NCBI GenBank assembly: GCA_963730325.1 | Contig: CAVSRC010000012.1 | Span: 148,659-212,658, forward strand | Direction: 5' to 3' | DNA from: CAVSRC01 sp963730325 | GTDB lineage: Bacteria; Pseudomonadota; Alphaproteobacteria; Rhizobiales; Kaistiaceae | DNA length: 64,000 nucleotides | Shown here: positions 27,761 through 40,117 of the stretch, one piece after another | How the letters are laid out: the number at the start of each line of letters is the position of its first letter | Position numbering within the stretch: the stretch's first letter is position 1 | Program-made: the position numbers and the translations under genes | The notes under the pieces: generated by a model | Database searches by the model: none | The model's input: the letters and a program-made list of their open reading frames with translations, nothing else | Told to the model about the DNA's origin: nothing

Positions 27761-28505
27761 ATGCGAGCTTTGACCGACGAAAAGACGCAGGAACACGTTC
27801 TCGTCGTAGGCGGCGGTTCCGGCATGGGACTGGCACTTGGCGCGCGCTTGCTGGCCGCTGGAGCCGCGGTCACCCTTGCCGGCCGCTCGGCTGAGCGGCT
27901 GGCTCGGGCCCGCCAGGATCTCGGCGACGCGCCGGGGCTGAAGACGATCGCCGCCGACGCCACGCGCGAGGACGAGGTGAGGCGCATGTTTCAGTCGGCG
28001 GGCGCCGTCGATCACATCGTGTGCACCGCAGCCGATGTGAGCGGCGCCTATGTGCTTCTGGGCGAGTTGGACATGGCGATTGCCCGCCGGGTGATCGATT
28101 TCGAAGGTGGTCGCACCGCTTCTGCTGGCCAAGCATGGCGTGCCGCGTCTGCTGCCGGGCGGATCGATCACCTTCACCTCAGGCATTGCCGCCTATCGCC
28201 CGGCGGCGAAGGGATCGGTGGTGGCGGCCGTCAACGGCGCGCTCGAATCGCTCGTCTATGCGCTGTCCGTCGAGCTCGCGCCGATCCGGGTCAATGCCGT
28301 CTCGCCGGGATGGGTGGACACGCCGATCTGGAGCGCGGTGGCGGGGGAGGGCAAGGATGCCGTGCTGGAGGCGATGGCCAAACGCCTGCCGGTCGGACGC
28401 ATCGGCCAGGCCGACGATATTGCACAGGCGATTGAGTTGGTCATGCGCAACGGCTTCATCTCCGGAACTGTCGTTCATGTCGATGGCGGCCAGCGGCTGG
28501 TGTGA
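27761..28505 (+). pseudogene. Frameshifted short-chain dehydrogenase/reductase
   Basis: An SDR oxidoreductase gene broken by one base. The first part (ATG 27761, or TTG 27770 with the better-spaced AAGGA) codes the Rossmann motif VVGGGSGMGLALG and runs to about 28101. The rest, in another frame from about 28099, codes GSITFTSGIAAYRP, the PAAKGSVVAAVNGALESLVY region and NAVSPGWVDTPIW. The break is at a TTT run (28099-28101); removing one T rejoins the two parts into a normal protein. It is either a true recent mutation or a sequencing error. The Tyr and the AxxxK lysine (AYRPAAKG) of the SDR catalytic site are retained. Confidence 0.8.
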
Positions 28506-28623
28506 GCGCCGGGCGCGCCATGCACCGGCAATGCTGCAGTACCCACGTCATCGTGAGTTGATCCTGGGGCGGCGCTGGCTTTAGCTAGGCCGAGAGGCGG
28601 CAGCCAGCCGAGGGGAGAGAGCG

Positions 28624-29589
28624 ATGCATGTGATCCGCAGGAAAGGTTGGGAAATCCCGGAGCACCGCGCGACTCCTGAGGCGGCTTACCGCAATCGCCG
28701 CGAGATCATGGCGGCCGGCGGTGCCGCGCTCGTCGGCGGCCTGGCGGCGGCAGTCTTTCCTTCCGCGGCCTGGGCGCAAGCCGACCGGACCATCGATCTC
28801 TACCCGGCCCAGCGCAACAACAAGTACACCCTCGACCGGCCGGTGACGCCCGAGGCGATCAACGAGAACTACAACAACTTCTATGAATTCGGCACGCAGA
28901 AGGACGTGGCGTCGGCGGCCGCGTCGCTGGAGACGCGCCCGTGGGAGGTCGCCATCGACGGCATGGTGGAGAAGCCCTTCACCATCGGCATCGACGATCT
29001 CATCCGCAAGATGACGCTGGAGGAGCGGCTTTACCGGCACCGTTGCGTCGAGGCGTGGTCGATGACCGTGCCGTGGACGGGCTTTCCGCTCGCCAGGCTG
29101 GTCGATTTCGCCAAGCCGCTGGGTTCGGCCAAATATCTGCGCATGGAGACCTTCAACGATCCCGGCATGGCCAGCGGCCAGAGCCAGTTCTGGTATCCGT
29201 GGCCCTATGTCGAGGGGCTGACCATGGATGAGGCGACGAACGAACTCGCCTTCATGGTGACCGGCGCCTACGGCAAGCCGGTGGCCAAGGTGATGGGGGC
29301 GCCGCTCAGGGTCCACCTGCCGTGGAAGTACGGCTTCAAGTCGATCAAGTCGATCGTCAAGTTCACCTTCACCGAGGAGCGGCCGGTCAATTTCTGGCAG
29401 CAGCTTCAGTCCAACGAATACGGCTTCTGGGCGAATGTGAACCCGCAGGTGCCGCATCCGCGCTGGAGCCAGGCGATGGAGCGCGACATCGGCACCCAGG
29501 AATCGATCCCGACGCAACTCTATAACGGCTACGGCGAATACGTTGCCGCCATGTATGCCGACATGACCAACGAGCCGTTGTTCATGTAG
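28624..29589 (+). CDS. msrP: MsrP, periplasmic methionine sulfoxide reductase catalytic subunit
   Basis: A 321-residue molybdenum-cofactor enzyme that repairs oxidised methionines in periplasmic proteins. The N-terminus has a twin-arginine signal (NRREIMAAGG followed by a hydrophobic stretch, cleavage near AWAQA). The cofactor-binding motif RHRCVEAWSM holds the molybdenum-ligand Cys141. Downstream parts HLPWKYGFKSIKSIV and PVNFWQQLQ are typical. No msrQ (the haem membrane partner) follows. A strong terminator closes it. Confidence 0.95.
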   Translation: MHVIRRKGWEIPEHRATPEAAYRNRREIMAAGGAALVGGLAAAVFPSAAWAQADRTIDLYPAQRNNKYTLDRPVTPEAINENYNNFYEFGTQKDVASAAASLETRPWEVAIDGMVEKPFTIGIDDLIRKMTLEERLYRHRCVEAWSMTVPWTGFPLARLVDFAKPLGSAKYLRMETFNDPGMASGQSQFWYPWPYVEGLTMDEATNELAFMVTGAYGKPVAKVMGAPLRVHLPWKYGFKSIKSIVKFTFTEERPVNFWQQLQSNEYGFWANVNPQVPHPRWSQAMERDIGTQESIPTQLYNGYGEYVAAMYADMTNEPLFM

Positions 29590-29634
29590 CAGGCGCCGCC
29601 GGGCGGTCCATTTCTTCAGTGCAGCCAACAAAAG

Positions 29635-29663
29635 GCCGGGCCCTTGCGGGCCCGGCAGTTTTT
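29635..29663 (+). terminator. Rho-independent terminator of msrP
   Basis: A perfect 9-bp stem GCCGGGCCC/GGGCCCGGC with a TTGC loop, followed by AGTTTTT. Clear intrinsic terminator shape. Confidence 0.92.
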
Positions 29664-29874
29664 GCCTGACAGCATCGCTGCCGGCATACGCTCCAGAAGG
29701 GAACAGAAGATGCGTCAACAGGCCCGCAGGGAGGAGAACAGGCGAATCACCGCATCAACGCAGTCCAGCGTATGAATATTTTACAGGGGGCGATACAAGA
29801 CGTGCCTACTGAACAAGCAATATTCTTCGCTGTGGCGCATTTAACACAGAAGCGGAAACGCACTGTTTTTCAAT

Positions 29875-30768
29875 TTAGTAGGCCCAGTTCTGGGCCTTGC
29901 TTAGCAGGAAATCGCGGAAAACGTGGACTCGCGCGGAGTTTTTCAATTCGGCGGGATAGACGAAATAGGACGCGAAGCTCGGCACCTGTACTTCGGGCAG
30001 CAATTGCACCAGGCCCGATCCCGGCTCGACCATGTAGCTCGGCAGAACGGCGATGCCGGTGCCGTTCTGCACGGCATTCTTGATGGCGAACAGGTTGTTG
30101 ATCTTGAGCACCGGCTCGCGCGGGTTTTCCGAGGTGCGGCCGGCGATCTCCAGCCAGTTGAGGTCGCGCAGATAGGCCGGCACCGGCACGCCGAAGGTGA
30201 CGATGCGGTGGTCGTCGAGGTCGCCGATCGCCTTGGGCTCGCCGAAGCGGTCGACATAGGTCGGCGCCGCATAGACGTTCATGTGGACGGTGAACAGCCG
30301 GCGCTGGATGAGGTCGGGCTGTACCGGCTGGCGCAGGCGGATGGCGACGTCCGCCTGGCGCATGCCGAGGTCGAGCTCGGTGTCGTCGAAGATCAGGTGC
30401 AGGTTGATCGAGGGATGCAGGTCGACGAATTCGTGCACGCGGGCGGTGAGCCAGGTCGAGCCGAGGCCGACGGTGGTGGTGATCCTTAGCGTGCCCGACG
30501 GTTTCTCGGCGGATTCGGCCAGGCGCGAGGTTGCCGCGTCGAGCTTGACGAGCACCTCGTTGGCGGTGCGGAAAAGCTCCTCGCCCTGCTCGGTGAGGAT
30601 GAGGCCGCGGGCGTGGCGGTGGAAGAGGGGGACGCCGAGATCCTGCTCGAGCGCGCTCACCTGACGGCTCACCGCCGACTGGCTCATGTTGAGGTTCTCG
30701 CCGGCATGGGTGAACGACCCGGCCTGTGCGGCCGCGTGGAAGATGCGCAGCTTGTCCCAGTCCAGCAT
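29875..30768 (-). CDS. LysR family transcriptional regulator
   Basis: A 297-residue LysR regulator. The N-terminal winged helix is LDWDKLRIFHAAAQAGSFTHAGENLNMSQSAVSRQVSALEQDLGVPLFHR, and the C-terminal half is the two-lobed inducer-binding domain, beginning near TLRITTTVGLGSTW. Gene order trxB-lysR on one strand is common in rhizobia, and cotranscription is likely, with a hairpin between them. The inducer is unknown. The start is ATG at 30768. Confidence 0.95.
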   Translation of the reverse strand: MLDWDKLRIFHAAAQAGSFTHAGENLNMSQSAVSRQVSALEQDLGVPLFHRHARGLILTEQGEELFRTANEVLVKLDAATSRLAESAEKPSGTLRITTTVGLGSTWLTARVHEFVDLHPSINLHLIFDDTELDLGMRQADVAIRLRQPVQPDLIQRRLFTVHMNVYAAPTYVDRFGEPKAIGDLDDHRIVTFGVPVPAYLRDLNWLEIAGRTSENPREPVLKINNLFAIKNAVQNGTGIAVLPSYMVEPGSGLVQLLPEVQVPSFASYFVYPAELKNSARVHVFRDFLLSKAQNWAY

Positions 30769-30781
30769 TGGTCCCCCCAAC

Positions 30782-30808
30782 CCAGGCGCGTCCCTTGAAC
30801 GCGCCTGG
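30782..30808 (-). other. Hairpin between trxB and lysR
   Basis: A perfect 10-bp inverted repeat CCAGGCGCGT/ACGCGCCTGG with a seven-base loop in the 51-base gap between the two genes. No T-run follows on the minus strand, so it may stabilise the trxB mRNA end or lower downstream expression rather than act as a full terminator. Confidence 0.5.
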
Positions 30809-30819
30809 TCAACCTCCTC

Positions 30820-31776
30820 CTACTCGGCGGCCTCCGCCGGTGCTGCGGCCATCGCCAGGAACTTCTGCGCCTCCAGCGCGGCCATGCAGCCCTGTCCGGC
30901 GGCGGTCACCGCCTGGCGGAAGGTGTCGTCGGTAACGTCGCCGGCGGCAAAGACGCCTGGAATGTTGGTGACGGTCGAATCCGGCGCCGTCCACACATAG
31001 CCGTTCGCCTTCAGCTTCAATTGCCCGCCGAGGAATTCCACGGAAGGGGCGTGGCCGATGGCCACGAACACGCCGTCGGCCGGGACTTCGCTTGTCGCGC
31101 CGGTCTTGACGTTGCGCAGGCGCACGCCGGTCACCGCCGGCGGGAAGCCGGTGGAGCCCAGCACGTCGTCGACCACCGAATCCCAGACCACGGTGATCTT
31201 CTCATGGTCGAAGAGCCGGTTCTGCAGGATCGGTTCGGCGCGCAGCTCGTCGCGGCGGTGGACGAGGGTGACCTTGGAGGCGTGATTGGTCAGGTACAGC
31301 GCCTCTTCCACGGCGGTATTGCCGCCGCCGATGACCACCACTTCCTTGCCGCGATAGAAGAAGCCGTCGCAGGTGGCGCAGGCGGACACGCCGAAGCCGC
31401 GGAACTTCTGTTCCGAGGGCAGGTTCATCCATTTCGCCTCGGCGCCGGTGGCAACGATCAGCGCGTCGCAGGTGTATGTCTCGCCGCCGTCGCCGGTGAG
31501 CCGGAACGGCCGCTGCGACAGGTCGACGGCGGTAATGTGGTCGCTGATCATGCGCGTGCCGACGTGCTCGGCCTGCGCCTTCATCTGCTCCATCAGCCAG
31601 GGGCCCTGAACCATCTCGGCGAAGCCCGGATAGTTCTCGACATCGGTGGTGGTGGTGAGTTGGCCGCCGGCGGCCAGGCCGGAAATCTGGACAGGCTCCA
31701 GCATGGCGCGGGCGGCGTAGATGGACGCGGTGTATCCGGCCGGGCCGGAACCGACGACAATAACCTTGGCATGCAT
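30820..31776 (-). CDS. trxB: Thioredoxin reductase
   Basis: A 318-residue FAD enzyme that uses NADPH to keep thioredoxin reduced. Visible are the FAD dinucleotide fold GSGPAGYTASIYAA, the redox-active CATC pair (about residues 135-140), the NADPH fold GGGNTAVEEALYL and the C-terminal FAD motif GVFAAGDVTD. Length is normal. The start is ATG at 31776. Confidence 0.98.
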   Translation of the reverse strand: MHAKVIVVGSGPAGYTASIYAARAMLEPVQISGLAAGGQLTTTTDVENYPGFAEMVQGPWLMEQMKAQAEHVGTRMISDHITAVDLSQRPFRLTGDGGETYTCDALIVATGAEAKWMNLPSEQKFRGFGVSACATCDGFFYRGKEVVVIGGGNTAVEEALYLTNHASKVTLVHRRDELRAEPILQNRLFDHEKITVVWDSVVDDVLGSTGFPPAVTGVRLRNVKTGATSEVPADGVFVAIGHAPSVEFLGGQLKLKANGYVWTAPDSTVTNIPGVFAAGDVTDDTFRQAVTAAGQGCMAALEAQKFLAMAAAPAEAAE

Positions 31777-32063
31777 ATCGATACCTCTGGGGCGGCGCAG
31801 GGCGCCGCCCTCGCAGGAGGGGCGCCTGGAATCTCGCCATTGGGCACGCCGCCCCGCCCGGGCGTCGGCCGAGATTCGGTTGGACTACTCACGGGAAATC
31901 TAAGCTCTCGGTCGAGCTATGCAAGATGCGCAGGGGTGCGACAAGGAGGGCGCGGCAAGGCGGGTAGCCGGTGTGGCCTGGGGCCCACACCGGGCGAGGC
32001 CCATGAGGCGGCGGAAAGGCTCTGCAATCCCCGATATTTGCGGAGGGCTGCCGCGTGGCCGGC

Positions 32064-32489
32064 TCAGTCTTGCCCATTCCCGGTCTGCCAGCCATCGGAC
32101 GCGCCACACTGGCAGGTCTCGTCGGTCAGGCAATGGCATGGCTGGTGCAGGTCGGCGGCGAATTCATGCAGATAGGCCTGCAGTGCGGCGTGAATGATCT
32201 TCTGGCGGGTCACGCCTGCCTTGACCGCCGCGATCCCGATCCTTTGCAGGTCGCCCGCGCCCACAATCACCCTGATGCGATGCTGCTTTTCCGGTTCGCC
32301 GGCGCGCTTGCCTTCGCTCAGTTGCCGCGGCGCTACGACGGGCCGGTTCACGGGCGCCGGCTCGGGGGCCGCCGATGCCACCACGCCAAAGGGCGCGGCG
32401 CGGCGCAGCGGCAGATCGACCACCGACGGCGCGGCGTCGCCTTTGCGCACCAGAAGGCTCGATGTCATACGCGCGAAGGGTGAACTCAT
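32064..32489 (-). CDS. ParA partner-like small protein with ribbon-helix-helix-like segment
   Basis: A 141-residue protein downstream of parA, with its ATG five bases after the parA stop. It has a low-complexity N-terminus (residues 1-70, Ala/Pro-rich) then a compact stretch HRIRVIVGAGDLQRIGIAAVKAGVTRQKIIHAALQAYLHEF that looks like a ribbon-helix-helix (CopG-like) DNA-binding fold, and a Cys/His-rich tail (HQPCHCLTDETCQCGA). A role as adaptor or DNA-binding partner of the ATPase is inferred. The DNA-binding prediction is from pattern only. Confidence 0.65.
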   Translation of the reverse strand: MSSPFARMTSSLLVRKGDAAPSVVDLPLRRAAPFGVVASAAPEPAPVNRPVVAPRQLSEGKRAGEPEKQHRIRVIVGAGDLQRIGIAAVKAGVTRQKIIHAALQAYLHEFAADLHQPCHCLTDETCQCGASDGWQTGNGQD

Positions 32490-32493
32490 CTGG

Positions 32494-33456
32494 CTAGTCC
32501 CTGTCGTCCTGGTTCCACGGCTGGGGATCCGTGATGCGCCGGCCGAACGGACGCAGCCGGCGCTCGGCCATGCCGGGCGGGGGGTCGCCCTGCTGCCGGC
32601 GCCGGTCGAAGCCCGAACGCCGGTCGGGGCCGGTGTAGGTATCGGTGACGATTTCAGGCGGGGCCGCCACCAGTTCGGCTGCCGCGTATGTGTCGGAAAC
32701 GGCAAGTTCGGGCTCAGCCAACGCATCCAGTCGGGGATCCTCGGCCACCGTCCCGCCGGGCGCCGTCGACGAAGACAGGCCGCTGACGGCGAAATGGGCC
32801 GGCTCGACCGGCGGCTTGAAGGCCTGGTCCTGCTTCAGCCGGGCGAGACGATCCTGGACATAGATCCACAGCTCGCGGATTTCCTTGGCGGAGGCCGATT
32901 TCGGCAGGATCTCGCCGACGGTGCGCCCGTCGACCATCGAGCTTGCGAAATTGACGCGATGATGAACGGTCACCGGCGCCACGGTGCCGTGTTGCGACAG
33001 CGCAACCGCCGTCTCTCCGGTGATGCGGGCCCGGGCGGTCGCCGCATTGATGACGAAGATCAGCGCCTTGCCGTATTGCTCGGCGGCGTCCACGGTGGCG
33101 CCCACGGCGCGCAGATCGTGCGGGCTCGGTCGGGTCGGCAGGACGACGAGGTCGGCGTGGCTGATGACGTGCGCGATCGATTGGGTGATCGCCGGAGGCG
33201 TGTCGATCACGGCCAGGGCAATGCCGGCTTCGCGCAGGTCGTCGAGCGCCTCGCTGAGTTCGAGCGTGCCGACCTTGGCGAACATCGGCTCGGATGCGGA
33301 ACGGGCGTTCCACCAGTGCGACAGGCTGCCCTGCGGGTCGGTGTCGATGAGGGCGACCGGCCCGATGCCTGCGCTTTGGGCTTCCACGGCCAGGTGGCCG
33401 GACAGCGTGGTCTTTCCCGATCCGCCTTTTTGTGATGCCAGGACAAGGACGTACAT
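32494..33456 (-). CDS. Orphan ParA family ATPase
   Basis: A 320-residue ParA/Soj-type ATPase with the deviant Walker A KGGSGKTT (residues about 10-17), DTDPQGS and VIDTPPA Asp motifs, and an exposed C-terminal extension (from about 215) that is Pro/Ala-rich and ends with Arg-rich TGPDRRSGFDRRRQQGD repeats. It has no parB neighbour but a small downstream partner. Such orphan ParA proteins position protein clusters, chemosensory arrays or cell-division factors; the cargo here is unknown. Start ATG 33456. Confidence 0.85.
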   Translation of the reverse strand: MYVLVLASQKGGSGKTTLSGHLAVEAQSAGIGPVALIDTDPQGSLSHWWNARSASEPMFAKVGTLELSEALDDLREAGIALAVIDTPPAITQSIAHVISHADLVVLPTRPSPHDLRAVGATVDAAEQYGKALIFVINAATARARITGETAVALSQHGTVAPVTVHHRVNFASSMVDGRTVGEILPKSASAKEIRELWIYVQDRLARLKQDQAFKPPVEPAHFAVSGLSSSTAPGGTVAEDPRLDALAEPELAVSDTYAAAELVAAPPEIVTDTYTGPDRRSGFDRRRQQGDPPPGMAERRLRPFGRRITDPQPWNQDDRD

Positions 33457-33716
33457 GGGAGGGCTTCTTGTGTTTCGGAGCGTCATCGGCGTGTCTGTAT
33501 GCGCGACTATTGCCCCGCACCCATGAACCCATCGTCACCCGGTGCGGCGCAATTGGACGACAAAACGAAACGAGTTTTCGGAAATTGGCGGGTCAACGGC
33601 CGCGGCCGGCGGCCGGTGTTCAAACCGGGGTAAAGCCTAAAATGCGATGGGCGGCGGTCAGGAATTGGTGACACCGGCGCGCGAGGCTGTCCCCCGGGCG
33701 ACGGGCTGGAGGCGTC

Positions 33717-33962
33717 ATGCAGTTCCCCATGGACCGGGATGACCGGAGCGCGCTCACTGCAATAGCCGACGATCTTGCCGAACTGGAGCGGCGGTCGGCC
33801 GGCTTCGGTCTGGACTTCCTTGCGCTGCTCCTCAGCCACGCACGGGAAGAAGCCGTCGACCGTCTGAACGACGACACCCTGGCGCGGATCGAGCGCCGCG
33901 ATCGGGGAGGGGTCGATCTCGCCTCGGCTCACGGCGAGGCGACGGCGCCGCTTGGGGAGTGA
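33717..33962 (+). CDS. Small hypothetical protein
   Basis: An 81-residue, acidic, helical protein with an excellent GGAGG ribosome site five bases before ATG 33717. The core AIADDLAELERRSAGFGLDFLALLLSHAREEAVDRL suggests a helix pair. No family is recognised. It ends just before a terminator that also serves greA. Confidence 0.6.
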   Translation: MQFPMDRDDRSALTAIADDLAELERRSAGFGLDFLALLLSHAREEAVDRLNDDTLARIERRDRGGVDLASAHGEATAPLGE

Positions 33963-33993
33963 GCCGGCGGCGCCAGGTGCCCCCGACAACGCA

Positions 33994-34020
33994 AAGCCCC
34001 GGAGCGGGCCTCCGGGGCTT
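33994..34020. terminator. Terminator hairpin between the 33717 gene and greA
   Basis: A perfect 11-bp stem AAGCCCCGGAG/CTCCGGGGCTT with a CGGGC loop, between two convergent genes. The following sequence is T-poor on both strands (CAGGG on +, TTGCG on -), so it is a symmetrical stem of uncertain strength. Confidence 0.7.
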
Positions 34021-34044
34021 CAGGGCAGGGCGGAAGATACCGGC

Positions 34045-34518
34045 TCAGCCGAACTTGACGTCGAGAACCTCGTAGGAGCGGCTGCCGCCGGGGGCGGCGA
34101 CCTCGACGCTGTCGCCCTTGGCCTTGCCGATGAGCGCCCGGGCGATGGGCGAGGAGATCGAGATGCGGCCCGCCTTCACGTCGGCTTCGACGTCGCCGAC
34201 GATCTGGTACTTCTTCTTTTCCTCGGTGTCCTCGTCGACCAGCGTCACCGTGGCGCCGAACTTGATGGTCTTGCCCGACAGCTTCGACACGTCGATGATC
34301 TCGGCGCGCGAGAGCTGGTCCTCGATCTCGACGATACGGCCTTCATTGAGGCCGTGGGCTTCCTTGGCGGCGTGATATTCGGCGTTCTCCGAGAGATCGC
34401 CATGGCCGCGCGCCTCGGCGATGAGCTGGATGATGCGGTGCCGCTCCTCGCTCGTGCGCCGTTTCAGCTCGGATTCCAGCACCGCATGGCCGGCCGCGGT
34501 CATCGGAATCTTTTCCAT
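34045..34518 (-). CDS. greA: Transcription elongation factor GreA
   Basis: A 157-residue GreA, which rescues arrested RNA polymerase by stimulating transcript cleavage. The N-terminal coiled-coil MEKIPMTAAGHAVLESELKRR... and the acidic tip contact, then the C-terminal globular domain with VDEDTEEKKKYQIVGDVEADV and ISISSPIARALIGKAKGD, are diagnostic. The ATG at 34518 gives normal length. It lies downstream of carB on the same strand (178-base gap). Confidence 0.97.
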   Translation of the reverse strand: MEKIPMTAAGHAVLESELKRRTSEERHRIIQLIAEARGHGDLSENAEYHAAKEAHGLNEGRIVEIEDQLSRAEIIDVSKLSGKTIKFGATVTLVDEDTEEKKKYQIVGDVEADVKAGRISISSPIARALIGKAKGDSVEVAAPGGSRSYEVLDVKFG

Positions 34519-34696
34519 TGCACCTGCACCCTTTCCCAAGACGCGCCGGAAACGGATCCGGCGCCTCGCATGACTCTGCCGGCGCAGCCCTCCGGCTGCC
34601 GCCTTGGCAATGACTACTTTCCGCCCATCGGCCCCGTCACCGGGTCCGATGACCGCTGGTCAGTCCACAACTTGCCGGCCTCCCCCGTGCGCCTCT

Positions 34697-38194
<3,498 letters not shown>

Positions 38195-38405
38195 GGGCTG
38201 GTCGCGAACAAAACCCCGGTGCGGCAGCCGCTCCGGGGCGAATCCCAAGGGGTTTCAGGCTAGGCGGGGCTTATACGGCAAAGCGGCGGGGCGCGGAACC
38301 CCCGGATGGCGGTGCCCGATGCCGGCCGTTTTGGCCCGCCCTTAGCCATCCATTAAGGTTTCGGCGGCAGTAAGCGAGAAGGGAGTTTGTCGCGGGAAAC
38401 CGGCG

Positions 38406-39053
38406 ATGGCGGCGATCACGCTCAAGGAAGGCGATTTCGGCAGCGATGCCACGGTCACCGTCGGCGAGGCGGCGCTCTACCTGCCCGACAGGTCACGGCC
38501 GGGCCTCAACGAGGTGGTCCCGCTGACGGCGATCGCCGAGATCGAATCCCTCTCCGATGACCGTTCCGGCCAGTTCAAGCAGGCGGCCAAGCTCGGCGCC
38601 CGCGGCTTCCTCACCACCGGCAACCCTCTCGGGCTTGCGGCCAGCGTCTTCGCCGTCACCAAGATCAAGGACGTCAACTTCGCCGTGCGCCTGAGGGACG
38701 GCCGCCGCTTCGTGGCGACCGCCGACGCGGCGACCCTCGCCGATCTGCGCGCGGCCTGCCGGAGTGCGTCCAAACCGGCGGGCGAGGATGACGAAGCCAC
38801 GGCACGGGCCGATGCGGTGATCGCCAAGTATCTCGGTCCCGACGCGCTGCCGCTGGAGCCTGTGCCTGAGCCCGAGCCCGAGCCGGAGGAGGCGTCGGCC
38901 TCGCCGGCATCGGCCTCGTCGCCGGTTCCGGCGTCGCCGGCCCCAACGAGCCCGGTGCAGCCGCAGGTCGCCGGGGACCGACCGGCCGCGGTTTCGCTCG
39001 TCACCGGTCCGCTTGCCCCCCGCCGGGTCTTCGGCCGCCGCGGTCTCAGCTAG
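38406..39053 (+). CDS. Hypothetical protein with PEPEPEPE-type tail
   Basis: A 215-residue protein: a folded N-terminal region (GDFGSDATVTVGEAALYLPDR and VTKIKDVNFAVRLRDGRRFVATAD, about residues 1-125), followed by a Pro/Glu/Ala/Ser-rich tail (from about 157, PEPEPEPEEASASPASASSP). It has no signal peptide or membrane helix. The N-terminus looks like a small beta-rich domain of unknown class. It is divergent from carB. Confidence 0.6.
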   Translation: MAAITLKEGDFGSDATVTVGEAALYLPDRSRPGLNEVVPLTAIAEIESLSDDRSGQFKQAAKLGARGFLTTGNPLGLAASVFAVTKIKDVNFAVRLRDGRRFVATADAATLADLRAACRSASKPAGEDDEATARADAVIAKYLGPDALPLEPVPEPEPEPEEASASPASASSPVPASPAPTSPVQPQVAGDRPAAVSLVTGPLAPRRVFGRRGLS

Positions 39054-39165
39054 CCCGGATCATTCCGTCGCAGGCCGGCACGCTTCGTTTCGGGGTGCGC
39101 CGACCCCATCTTCGCTCTGACCCCCGGCCGTCCGGCCAGCCAGAGACCAGAGAAGAGCGAAGACG

Positions 39166-39552
39166 ATGAGCTATTATTTTGCCAAGACCGTGAAGACCCC
39201 GTTCGCCGAGACCATCGACAATGTGACGGCGGCCCTCAAGGAGCGCGGCTTCGGGGTGCTGACCACCATCGACGTCAAGGCGACCATGAAGGCGAAGCTC
39301 GATGTCGATTTTCGCCCCTATACGATCCTCGGCGCCTGCAATCCGGGCTTCGCCCACAAGGCGCTTACGGCGGAGGACAAGATCGGCACCATGCTGCCCT
39401 GCAACGTCGTCGTGCAGGAGGTGAGGCCGGGCGAGGTCGAGGTTGCCGCCGTCGATCCGGTGGCCTCGATGCGCGGCGTGGAAAGCGTCGACCTTGCGTC
39501 GATCGCCGGCGAGGTCCGCGAGCTGTTGCGCCAGACGGTCGAAAGCCTCTGA
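39166..39552 (+). CDS. DUF302 family protein
   Basis: A 128-residue DUF302 protein. The pattern SYYFAKTVKTPFAETIDNVTAALKERGFGVLTTIDVKATMKAKL, YTILGACNPGFAHKAL and IGTMLPCNVVVQEV is diagnostic. The fold is a small alpha/beta domain of unknown function. A hairpin follows (39610-39635). The start ATG is at 39166 with AGAAGAGCGAAGACG leader. Confidence 0.92.
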   Translation: MSYYFAKTVKTPFAETIDNVTAALKERGFGVLTTIDVKATMKAKLDVDFRPYTILGACNPGFAHKALTAEDKIGTMLPCNVVVQEVRPGEVEVAAVDPVASMRGVESVDLASIAGEVRELLRQTVESL

Positions 39553-39609
39553 TCGCGGCCGGCAGTGACCGGCGTCACACCTGCCGGGCGGGCACGTGCC
39601 CATATGAGA

Positions 39610-39635
39610 GAAGCCTGCATTGTGATGCGGGCTTC
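39610..39635 (+). terminator. Hairpin after the DUF302 gene
   Basis: An 11-bp stem GAAGCCTGCAT/ATGCGGGCTTC with one G-T pair and a TGTG loop. No T-run follows, so a weak or hairpin-only terminator. Confidence 0.5.
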
Positions 39636-39652
39636 AACAGGGAGGGCATGGC

Positions 39653-40033
39653 ATGTTTGGCAATCATCGCGTCTTTCCGACGATTCCGGCAACCGACATG
39701 GCACGGGCGAAGCGCTGGTATGAGGAGAAGCTCGGCCTGAAGCCGACCAGCGAGCTTCCCGCCGGAGCGGTCTACGACATGGGCGGCGGCACCGCCTTCC
39801 TGCTCTATCCCACCGAGTTCGCCGGCAAGGCGCCCAACACGCTCATGGGCTTCGAGACCGACGACGTCGAGCGCGACGTCGCCGCCATGAAGAAGAACGG
39901 CGTCGCCTTCCTCGACTACGACACGCCGGACCTGAAGACCGTCAATTCGATCGCCAGCTTCGGCGATCTGAAGGGCGCCTGGTTCAAGGATTCCGAAGGC
40001 AACATCCTGTCGGTCGCCAACCCGCCCGACTGA
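39653..40033 (+). CDS. VOC family protein (glyoxalase-like)
   Basis: A 126-residue vicinal-oxygen-chelate fold protein. FPTIPATDMARAKRWYEEKLGLKPT opens the domain, then AVYDMGGGTAFLLYP and the conserved GDLKGAWFKDSEGNILSVA end it. Metal ligands (His/Glu) of glyoxalase I are not all seen, so the substrate is unknown. Preceded by a purine-rich leader; start ATG 39653. Confidence 0.9.
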   Translation: MFGNHRVFPTIPATDMARAKRWYEEKLGLKPTSELPAGAVYDMGGGTAFLLYPTEFAGKAPNTLMGFETDDVERDVAAMKKNGVAFLDYDTPDLKTVNSIASFGDLKGAWFKDSEGNILSVANPPD

Positions 40034-40046
40034 GCGCTTGTGCCCT

Positions 40047-40075
40047 GCGGCGGCATTGCATCACAATGCCGCCGC
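40047..40075. terminator. Perfect 12-bp hairpin after the VOC gene
   Basis: GCGGCGGCATTG/CAATGCCGCCGC with a CATCA loop in the gap before the next gene. Strong stem, no T-run after it. Confidence 0.6.
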
Positions 40076-40117
40076 AAACCGCCGCACCATGCTAAGCGGG
40101 CAACGGAGATTGGCGAC

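Noticed and set aside
29772..30083. A 103-codon frame after msrP
   Set aside because: Its beginning is in A/T-rich intergenic sequence and its end overlaps the LysR gene on the other strand; no ribosome site.
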